A DNA stretch of 64,000 bases, from assembly GCA_947623585.1 (NCBI GenBank), contig CANQHA010000005.1, positions 1 to 64,000 of the forward strand, given 5' to 3'. Positions 7,368-13,583 of the stretch are shown here, one piece after another. Each line of letters starts with the position of its first letter. Positions within the stretch are counted from its first letter, which is position 1. This stretch comes from an uncultured Clostridia bacterium. GTDB lineage: Bacteria > Bacillota > Clostridia > Oscillospirales > Ruminococcaceae. The notes beneath the pieces were generated by a model. That model had not been told where the DNA came from. It saw only the letters and a list, made by a program, of their open reading frames with translations, and did no database searches. The position numbers and the translations under genes are program-made.

Positions 7368-7416
7368 TTGTGATACCTCCAAGTAGATTTGAATGATTGT
7401 AATAAACAGGGCTTTC

Positions 7417-7434
7417 GGGTTTTGGCGAAAACCC
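7417..7434 (-). other. hairpin in the 5' leader of the isomerase gene
   Basis: GGGTTTT (7417-7423) pairs with AAAACCC (7428-7434), and CAGG/CCTG extends the pairing outward. It sits between the minus-strand promoter (7448-7476) and the isomerase start, hence within the first 25 bases of the predicted mRNA. It may protect the 5' end or serve as a regulatory target. Confidence 0.4.
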
Positions 7435-7447
7435 CTGCTATATGAAC

Positions 7448-7476
7448 ATTATACATGACCTGTCCGCATTTTTCAA
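7448..7476 (-). promoter_or_regulatory. sigma-A promoter for the isomerase gene
   Basis: On the minus strand TTGAAA (7476-7471) and TATAAT (7453-7448) are separated by exactly 17 bp. The predicted 5' leader is about 75 bases long. No recognisable catabolite-response element was seen nearby. Confidence 0.75.
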
Positions 7477-7650
7477 TAGGTTTTGTGAAATTTTTTCAAT
7501 AAAGGCTTCTCGGGGCGATTTTTGCTTCTCTGCCGGCCCCGAAAACCGCCGTCTCAAAGCGAAGCGCCCAAAATATCGGCCTTTGGCAAAACGCCCGCGC
7601 ACTTCATAGAATGTAAGAGCATTGCGCTGATTATATATGAGGTGATAGCA

Positions 7651-7878
7651 TTGACATATACATTGATATCCGTTTCATCGGTGACCTATGCGATGAAAGG
7701 CAAAAACGTTCTGAACAACATGGGCTACTACTGCGAGATCGAACGGCAGGAGCGAAACGCCCGCTCGGGCTGCGGATATACCCTGAGAGTTAAGGACGAC
7801 CCGCAGATAATCTCGGGCATTTTGGAGAAAAACGGCATAGCAGTAAAGGGCAGACAGACGGTCGAGCGGGGGAGGTGA
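7651..7878 (+). CDS. DUF3343 protein, putative Se/S carrier
   Basis: A 75-aa protein starting at TTG 7651 behind GAGGTGA. It has the DUF3343 layout: an N-terminal beta strand (TYTLISVSSVTYAMKG), then GYYCEIERQERNARSGCGYT with the conserved Cys near residues 26 and 40, and a C-terminal GIAVKGRQ. DUF3343 proteins have been proposed as selenium/sulfur carriers and commonly neighbour a cysteine-desulfurase-like gene, as here. The stop lies inside the ribosome binding site of the downstream gene (7876-7878), implying translational coupling. Confidence 0.8.
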   Translation: MTYTLISVSSVTYAMKGKNVLNNMGYYCEIERQERNARSGCGYTLRVKDDPQIISGILEKNGIAVKGRQTVERGR

Positions 7879-7882
7879 TCTT

Positions 7883-9019
7883 TTGAGACAGATATATTTT
7901 GACAACGCCGCGACCACCTTTCCGAAGCCTCCGGGCGTCGCCGAGGCAGTCAGATCGGCGGTCGAGCGCTTTGGCGGCAACCCCGGGAGGGGAGGGCATT
8001 ATTTTTCTCAGAACGCCGCCGCAAAGGTCTTTGAAACGAGGCAGCTCGCCGCGAAGATGTTCTCGGCTCAGCCCGAAAACGTCGTTTTCACTCAAAACTG
8101 CACCCACGCGCTCAACCTTGCGATAAAGGGCGTTGTGCGCCCGGGCGACAGGGTGATAATCTCCTCGATGGAGCACAACTCAGTAGCGCGGCCGGTCTAT
8201 GCGCTGACGAAGCAGGGCGTTCGCGCCGAGGTCTCGTGGGTAGGAAAAACCGACGGCGAGACCCTTGAAAACCTTAAAAAGCTGATGAAGGGCGACCTGC
8301 GCTGCGTTATTTTCACGGCGGCCTCAAACGTCACCGGAAGAATAATGCCTATTCGCGAGACGGCCTCTCTTTGCCGCGAGAGGGGAGTATGCTTTATCGT
8401 TGACGGCGCTCAGGCCTGCGGAACGCTGCCGATAAGCCTTGAAGACGGCATGAATTTTCTCTGCACAGCGGGTCACAAGGGGCTTTACGGCCCGACCGGC
8501 ACCGGGCTTCTTATATCCGACGGCGCTTACGCCCCCTCGACGATAATCGAGGGCGGAACGGGCGCCACGTCGGCCGAGCTTGAGCAGACCGGCTTTATGC
8601 CCGAAAGGCTTGAGAGCGGCACTGTCAACACCGTCGGCATTTCGGGCCTCGGCGAGGGGCTGAAATATGTCGCTCAGATAGGCGTGGATAAAATAAGGAT
8701 ATATGAAGACGAGCTTTGCGGGCTTTTCATCGACGGCTTAAAGCGCGCCGAGGGCGCAAAGGTTTACCGCCGGGGCGAAAAATTTGCGCCGATAGTTTCG
8801 TTTAACGTCGAGGGAATTCCCGCGCCGGCGCTTTCAAACGCGCTCGCCGCTCAGGGATACGCCCTTCGCGGAGGGCTTCACTGCGCGGTTTTGGCGCACA
8901 AAACGCTCGGCACTCTTCCCGACGGCACCGTGAGATTTTCGCCCTCGGTGTTCAGCTCGGAGCGCGACGTTGTTTCGCTGATAAATTATTTGAAAAAAAT
9001 TTGCAAAACGGGCCTTTAA
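7883..9019 (+). CDS. class V aminotransferase, cysteine desulfurase family (EF2568-like)
   Basis: A 378-aa PLP enzyme starting at TTG 7883, preceded by GGAGGTGA. The N-terminus YFDNAATTFPKPPGV is typical of the TIGR01977 subfamily close to NifS/SufS. The PLP lysine is in TAGHKGLYGPTGTG, and the sulfur-acceptor cysteine is in the GGLHCA loop, so Cys desulfurase or selenocysteine lyase activity is plausible. Coupled to the DUF3343 gene, it probably delivers S or Se to that carrier. No selD, yqeB/yqeC or molybdenum hydroxylase gene lies in the window to say which. Confidence 0.85.
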   Translation: MRQIYFDNAATTFPKPPGVAEAVRSAVERFGGNPGRGGHYFSQNAAAKVFETRQLAAKMFSAQPENVVFTQNCTHALNLAIKGVVRPGDRVIISSMEHNSVARPVYALTKQGVRAEVSWVGKTDGETLENLKKLMKGDLRCVIFTAASNVTGRIMPIRETASLCRERGVCFIVDGAQACGTLPISLEDGMNFLCTAGHKGLYGPTGTGLLISDGAYAPSTIIEGGTGATSAELEQTGFMPERLESGTVNTVGISGLGEGLKYVAQIGVDKIRIYEDELCGLFIDGLKRAEGAKVYRRGEKFAPIVSFNVEGIPAPALSNALAAQGYALRGGLHCAVLAHKTLGTLPDGTVRFSPSVFSSERDVVSLINYLKKICKTGL

Positions 9020-9023
9020 GCTA

Positions 9024-9052
9024 TTGTAATTTTCGGTAAAAGCTGTTAAAAT
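9024..9052 (+). promoter_or_regulatory. sigma-A promoter for cdaA-cdaR
   Basis: TTGTAA (9024-9029) and TAAAAT (9047-9052), 17 bp apart, directly after the stop of the aminotransferase gene and 37 bases before the cdaA ATG. Confidence 0.65.
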
Positions 9053-9089
9053 ATTAAAGACGATAACTTCGCGTAAGCGGGAAAGGGAA

Positions 9090-9995
9090 ATGGTTTTGGA
9101 AACGATATTTCAATTTCTTGCCGATCTCGGTTCAAGAATAATGAATATTGCGGTGTCGGTGCAGCTTGTCGATATCATCGATATCCTGCTTCTGACATAT
9201 ATCGTCTATAAAGGCTTCAAGATAATCCGCGAGACGAAGGCGCAGCAGCTTATAACCGGAATCATCATAGTCGTTGCGATATATCTTCTGGCGGCGGCGC
9301 TCAAGCTCAAGGTCATGACCTATCTCCTTGAAAACTTCTTCCAGGTCGGCTTGATCGCGATAATCGTCGTTTTCCAGCCTGAGCTCCGCAGGGTTTTGGA
9401 GCGAGTCGGCAGAGCGAACGTAAAATCCGTTTTCTCGTCGGGAGCACGAAACGATAACCTCGCTCAGAGCTGGTCGGCGACGATAGACGTTATCGGCGAG
9501 GCCGTCAGCCAGCTTTCCGATACCGCGACCGGCGCGCTGATAGTTATTGAAAGAACCAACAAGCTCGGCGAGCAGATCGAGAACGGCACGATAATGGACT
9601 GTATTCCGAGCGTGCCGACCCTCGGCAGCATCTTCTTCCCCAAAACCCCGCTTCACGACGGCGCGGTAGTTATCCGCGACGCAAGAATAATCGCCGCAGG
9701 ATGCTTTTTGCCCACCCCTCAGAAAGAAGAGCGCATAAACAAGCAGCTCGGTTCAAGGCACCGCGCGGCGATCGGAATGAGTGAGAATTCCGACGCGATA
9801 ATCATTGTCGTTTCCGAGGAGACCGGCACCGTTTCGGTCGCCGAAAACGGCGAGCTTACGCGCGGCTATACGAAGGACAGGCTTGTGCAGTATCTCCGCG
9901 CAAAGCTGATTCCCGACAACGGGCACGAGGTAAACATTTTCGGCATACTTAAATCGGGAAAGGAGCTTATCAATGGCAGAAAGAAAGACGACTAA
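9090..9995 (+). CDS. cdaA: diadenylate cyclase CdaA
   Basis: A 301-aa membrane enzyme that makes c-di-AMP from two ATP. Three transmembrane helices lie in the first 100 residues (ending AIIVVFQPELRRVLE), followed by the DAC domain with its catalytic signatures: LHDGAVVIRD (DGA motif) and GSRHRAAIGMSE (RHR motif). The length is a little above the usual 270-280 because of the C-terminus. The next gene, encoding its regulator CdaR, starts 23 bases before this one ends. In most Firmicutes glmM follows as the third gene; here it does not. Confidence 0.95.
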   Translation: MVLETIFQFLADLGSRIMNIAVSVQLVDIIDILLLTYIVYKGFKIIRETKAQQLITGIIIVVAIYLLAAALKLKVMTYLLENFFQVGLIAIIVVFQPELRRVLERVGRANVKSVFSSGARNDNLAQSWSATIDVIGEAVSQLSDTATGALIVIERTNKLGEQIENGTIMDCIPSVPTLGSIFFPKTPLHDGAVVIRDARIIAAGCFLPTPQKEERINKQLGSRHRAAIGMSENSDAIIIVVSEETGTVSVAENGELTRGYTKDRLVQYLRAKLIPDNGHEVNIFGILKSGKELINGRKKDD

Positions 9996-11283
9996 GCTCA
10001 AGCGCTCGAACATTCTTCTGATGATCGTTTCGCTGATAATCGCCGTGATAATCTGGACCGTTCTGGTCATTACCCAATATCCCGAGGTAACGGTCAATTT
10101 ACGCGACGTTCCGATAGATTTTGACATGACCGGCTCATATGCGAGCCTTGCGGGTTATTCAGTCATATCAAAGGACGCCGAGACCGTTTCGGTCTCCTTT
10201 ACCGGTCTGAGATATCTTATCGACGATTACGAGAACAGCGACATTCAGGTACGCATGAATCTTGACAACGTAAGGGCCTCGGGAACATACGATATCCCCC
10301 TTGTCGTAACGAGCGAGCGGGGCGATCAGATCAGCAACATCGAGATATATCCTCAGACGGTGCACGTCGAATTCGACCGAATTTCGACAAAAGAGCTTTC
10401 GGTCGAAGACGGCTCGCTGACAGTCGATATCTCAAACCTTCGCACCGCCGCGGGTTATGTCATCGACCCGCAGGAGATAGTTATAACTCCGTCGAGAATA
10501 ACCATTTCGGGCCCGCAGGATTACGTCGAGCAGGTGACTTCATGCGTTCTCAGGTTCGATCCGGTCAGCGGAATAAAAGCCTCGGCGAACTTCTCTCCGA
10601 GCGAAGCGGTCCTCTATAACGGCACGGCTGTTTTTGACAACAGCAGGGTCTCGCAGAGCACCGCCACATTCAACGTTTTCGTACCGGTATATACGACCAA
10701 AACTCTGCCGCTTAGGGTGACTATTCAGGGAAATCCCGATAAAATAGACACATCGACCATTCCCTATACCCTTTCGACCGACAGCATACTCGTAAGAAGC
10801 CAGAACAGCGCCATCGACGAGATCGAGGACATCAACCTCGGATATATCGACACCCGCGACATCGTTCCCGGCTATGCAAAAACCTTCATCATCGGCGAGA
10901 GCAGCTATTATACCAACGCTTCGGGCGTCGAAGAGGTCCAGGTCATGTTCGACCTCGAGGGATATGCCACAAAGAGCATAACGCTTTCAAATTCGCAGAT
11001 ATTCCTGCTCAACAAGCCCTCCGATTACAACGTTACGGTCGAGCAGGATATCCTCAGAATAATGGTGGTCGGCCCCGAGGAGGTCCTTGAAACGCTTGAC
11101 GCTTCAAACTTTGTCGCCGAGATCGACCTTTTGGCCTATCCGACCGAGACCGGAATGAGGTTTTTGACCGCCTCGGTCTATGCTCCCGATCATCCTGAGG
11201 TCTGGACGGCGGGCTTAAATCAGGTCTATGCAAGCTATGAACCCGCCGCAGACGATTTTAACGCCGAGGACGAGGGCGAATAA
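9973..11283 (+). CDS. cdaR: YbbR-domain protein CdaR, regulator of CdaA
   Basis: A 436-aa protein with one N-terminal membrane helix (ILLMIVSLIIAVIIWTVLVI) followed by extracellular beta-rich YbbR repeats, at least three by eye (starting near residues 35, 125 and 215). CdaR binds CdaA and modulates c-di-AMP synthesis. Start at ATG 9973 with AAAGGAGC upstream, inside the end of cdaA. A strong terminator follows at 11292. Confidence 0.9.
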   Translation: MAERKTTKLKRSNILLMIVSLIIAVIIWTVLVITQYPEVTVNLRDVPIDFDMTGSYASLAGYSVISKDAETVSVSFTGLRYLIDDYENSDIQVRMNLDNVRASGTYDIPLVVTSERGDQISNIEIYPQTVHVEFDRISTKELSVEDGSLTVDISNLRTAAGYVIDPQEIVITPSRITISGPQDYVEQVTSCVLRFDPVSGIKASANFSPSEAVLYNGTAVFDNSRVSQSTATFNVFVPVYTTKTLPLRVTIQGNPDKIDTSTIPYTLSTDSILVRSQNSAIDEIEDINLGYIDTRDIVPGYAKTFIIGESSYYTNASGVEEVQVMFDLEGYATKSITLSNSQIFLLNKPSDYNVTVEQDILRIMVVGPEEVLETLDASNFVAEIDLLAYPTETGMRFLTASVYAPDHPEVWTAGLNQVYASYEPAADDFNAEDEGE

Positions 11284-11291
11284 AAAATATT

Positions 11292-11325
11292 GCGGAGCGG
11301 TCAAAAAAGCCGTTCCGCTTTTTTA
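11292..11325 (+). terminator. intrinsic terminator after cdaR
   Basis: GCGGAGCGG (11292-11300) pairs with CCGTTCCGC (11310-11318, one wobble), followed by six or seven T residues. It ends only about 15 bases before the next start codon, so the downstream FAD gene's ribosome binding site lies just past the T-run. Confidence 0.85.
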
Positions 11326-11338
11326 ACGGAGGTATAAC

Positions 11339-12925
11339 GTGCCGATAATTCTTTCAAATATAAAAGTACCGGTAGGAACTCCTCACGGCGAGATATGCCG
11401 TTCGGCCGAAAAGACGCTTGGGCTGAAAGCCTCGGAGGTAGCGGGCTCGGGGATTTACAGGCAGTCGCTCGACGCAAGAAACCGAGCCGACATTCACAGC
11501 GTTTGCTCGGTGATGCTTAGGCTTTTCTCGAAAAAGCGAGAGATAACGCTTTCGGAGCGAAGAAAGGACGTTCGATATTTCGAGGAGACCGAGCCGGAGG
11601 CGAAGATCTCGACCGAAAAACGCGAGGGCAGAGTTGTGATAGCGGGCTTCGGCCCCGCCGGAATGTTCTGCGCGCTTTTGCTTTCGGAAAACGGCTACCG
11701 CCCGATAGTTCTTGAGCGGGGCGCCGACGTCGATTCACGCGAAAGCGCGGTCAGCGGCTTTTGGCGCGGCGGGGTGCTCGACGAAAATTCGAACGTTCAG
11801 TTCGGCGAGGGCGGCGCGGGCACATTCTCGGACGGCAAGCTGACCACCCGGATCGGCGACCCTCTCTGCCGCTATATATTAAAAAGGTTCTGCGAGTTCG
11901 GCGCTCCCGAGGAGATAATGTATCTTTCAAAACCCCACGTCGGCACCGACAAGCTGCGGGGCATTGTGAAAAACCTCCGCGCAAGGGTAATTGAAAACGG
12001 CGGGGAGATCAGGTTTTTGAGCCGCCTCGACGGCTTTTCAATGAGCGGCGGAAGGATCACCGAGGCGATCTCGGGCGGCGAGCACATAAAGACCTCGGCG
12101 GCGGTCCTCGCTATCGGTCATTCCGCGAGGGATACCTTTGAAATGCTTCTGAAAAACGGCGTCTGCCTTGAACCCAAGGCGTTTTCGGTCGGCGCGAGAA
12201 TAGAGCATCTTCAGAGCGACGTTGACCGAAGCCTCTACGGAAAAACATCGGACGAGCTTTCTTTGCCGAAAGGCGAATATCAGCTTTCATACCGAAACGG
12301 CGACCGAGCGGCATACACGTTTTGTATGTGCCCCGGCGGCGAGGTCGTCGCGGCTTCAAGCGAGGCGGGCGGCGTCGTCACGAACGGAATGAGCGGCTTT
12401 TTGCGAAACGGCGAAAACGCTAACTCCGCGCTCGTCGTCTCGGTCGATAAGGGAGATTTTCCCGCGGGCGCGCTCGGCGGAATGGAGTTTGCAAGAAAAA
12501 TCGAGCGCCGCGCTTTTGACCTGACAAAGGGATATTATGCCCCCGCCGAGACCGTCGGCTCGTTTTTGGACGGCGGAAGCGATAAGCCCGGAGTGGCGGC
12601 GACATATCGCCCCGGAGTAGAGCTTTGCGGCATAGAAAAGGCGCTACCCGACTTCGTTTGCAACGCCATGCGCGACGGCATAAGAAAATTCTCTCGCGAG
12701 ATGGAGTGCTTCTCAAACCGCGGCGCGCTTCTCACCGCCCCCGAGACAAGAACGTCCTCTCCGGTGAGGATAACCCGCGGCGAAAGCGGCAGCGCGCTCG
12801 GATTTGACAACCTTTATCCCTGCGGCGAGGGCGCCGGATATGCCGGCGGCATAATGTCCGCCGCCGCCGACGGACTTCGCACTGCTATGAGGATAATGGA
12901 GACCTTTGCACCTACGGAGAGATGA
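11339..12925 (+). CDS. FAD-dependent dehydrogenase family protein (COG2509-like)
   Basis: A 528-aa protein with GTG start at 11339 behind GGAGG. An N-terminal domain of about 90 residues is followed by the dinucleotide-binding motif VVIAGFGPAGMFCALLLSE (about residues 98-116) and ERGADVDSR. The C-terminus carries a second FAD-contact segment, YPCGEGAGYAGGIMSAAADG. This is the architecture of the uncharacterised FAD-dependent dehydrogenases of COG2509 common in Clostridia. The substrate is unknown. It has no obvious partner gene, being bracketed by a terminator and a repeat-rich gap. Confidence 0.85.
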   Translation: MPIILSNIKVPVGTPHGEICRSAEKTLGLKASEVAGSGIYRQSLDARNRADIHSVCSVMLRLFSKKREITLSERRKDVRYFEETEPEAKISTEKREGRVVIAGFGPAGMFCALLLSENGYRPIVLERGADVDSRESAVSGFWRGGVLDENSNVQFGEGGAGTFSDGKLTTRIGDPLCRYILKRFCEFGAPEEIMYLSKPHVGTDKLRGIVKNLRARVIENGGEIRFLSRLDGFSMSGGRITEAISGGEHIKTSAAVLAIGHSARDTFEMLLKNGVCLEPKAFSVGARIEHLQSDVDRSLYGKTSDELSLPKGEYQLSYRNGDRAAYTFCMCPGGEVVAASSEAGGVVTNGMSGFLRNGENANSALVVSVDKGDFPAGALGGMEFARKIERRAFDLTKGYYAPAETVGSFLDGGSDKPGVAATYRPGVELCGIEKALPDFVCNAMRDGIRKFSREMECFSNRGALLTAPETRTSSPVRITRGESGSALGFDNLYPCGEGAGYAGGIMSAAADGLRTAMRIMETFAPTER

Positions 12926-13231
12926 GAAAAGGGGAATAAGAGAGCAGCGCTCGCGCGTGGGGGTAAAAGGTATTCAATCTTTCCCTCTTACGAGGTAAAG
13001 ATCTCATACTATTTTAAGCCACCCCACCCCCGCCGAAAGTACAGCAGAAAGGTACATTTTGTAACGCCCCCGCCCCTTGTAGGGGCAACAGAAGCTGGTT
13101 TTGTTGCCAAACGGGCTTCGCCGCCATGCCGAATCGGCGGCTCGTCCTCTTGGACAAAACCCCGCGTCTGTGGCACAACGCCCCTGCGGGGCTTTTGTGC
13201 GCATGGAGCGTTAGGGGACATAGCGTGGAAG
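12926..13231. other. repeat-rich gap after the FAD gene
   Basis: No gene is supported. The stretch holds an inverted partial copy of the AAAAGGTAT repeat (12965-13087). A GGTTTTGTTGCC...GACAAAACCCCGCG inverted motif follows at about 13096-13164, and then a GCCCCTGCGGGGC hairpin near 13180-13192. Confidence 0.5.
12965..13087 (-). repeat. partial copy of AAAAGGTAT/ATACCTTTT repeat (R end, inverted)
   Basis: It begins with the terminus AAAAGGTAT (12965-12973), then a hairpin (ATCTTTCCCTC ... GAGGTAAAGAT), then the inner flank CATACTATTTTAAG and CACCCCACCCCC. Bases 13030-13075 are nearly the reverse complement of 35458-35522, including the stretch CGAAAGTACAGCAGAAAGG. Only this half of the element is present. 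Confidence 0.75.
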
Positions 13232-13447
13232 AAAAGGTATCCATATTTTCCTCTGCCGGAAAATATGGATACTATCGTATATCACCCCACCCCCGGCCCA
13301 CTTTTCTCGGAGAGGAGCAAATGAGCCGCCCCCGCCCCTTAAAGGGGCGGGGGCTCGCTAACTTGCCGTTCCGCAGGCAGCATAGCGGGGGTGGGGTGAC
13401 TTAAAATAGCATTCCCGTTTCCCGCAAGGGAAATGGGAATACCTTTT
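13232..13447 (+). repeat. intact copy of AAAAGGTAT/ATACCTTTT repeat (216 bp)
   Basis: AAAAGGTAT at 13232-13240 and ATACCTTTT at 13439-13447 form perfect 9-bp inverted termini. Inside the left end is the hairpin ATCCATATTTTCC...GGAAAATATGGAT; inside the right end the unrelated hairpin ATTCCCGTTTCCC...GGGAAATGGGAAT. CACCCCACCCCC and GGGGGTGGGGTG form an inner inverted pair around a central GC palindrome (CGCCCCCGCCCCTT...AAGGGGCGGGGGC). No open frame of note. Confidence 0.85.
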
Positions 13448-13496
13448 TGCGCGTCTTTTCGCTTCACTTTTCTGCGCGGACAGAAAAGTGAAGGAA

Positions 13497-13583
13497 CCCT
13501 CCCCTCGGGGAGGGACGAAAGGGTGGGGCGCTGAACGACAGCATTCATCTTCCCCTCGCGCATCGGGAAGATGAATACCTTTT
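13497..13583 (+). repeat. partial copy of the repeat, right end only
   Basis: A shortened GC palindrome (CCCTCCCCTCGGGGAGGG) and GGGTGGGG are followed by the hairpin ATTCATCTTCCC...GGGAAGATGAAT and the terminus ATACCTTTT (13575-13583). The terminus touches the stop codon of the minus-strand P-type ATPase. Confidence 0.65.

Noticed and set aside
6621-7373. 250-codon plus-strand frame opposite the isomerase gene
   Set aside because: Mirror of a real GC-rich gene; repetitive Val/Asp/Gly-rich composition and no ribosome binding site.
12965-13583. CRISPR array
   Set aside because: The repeats are long, few and inverted rather than short, regular direct repeats with spacers, and no cas gene is in the window.
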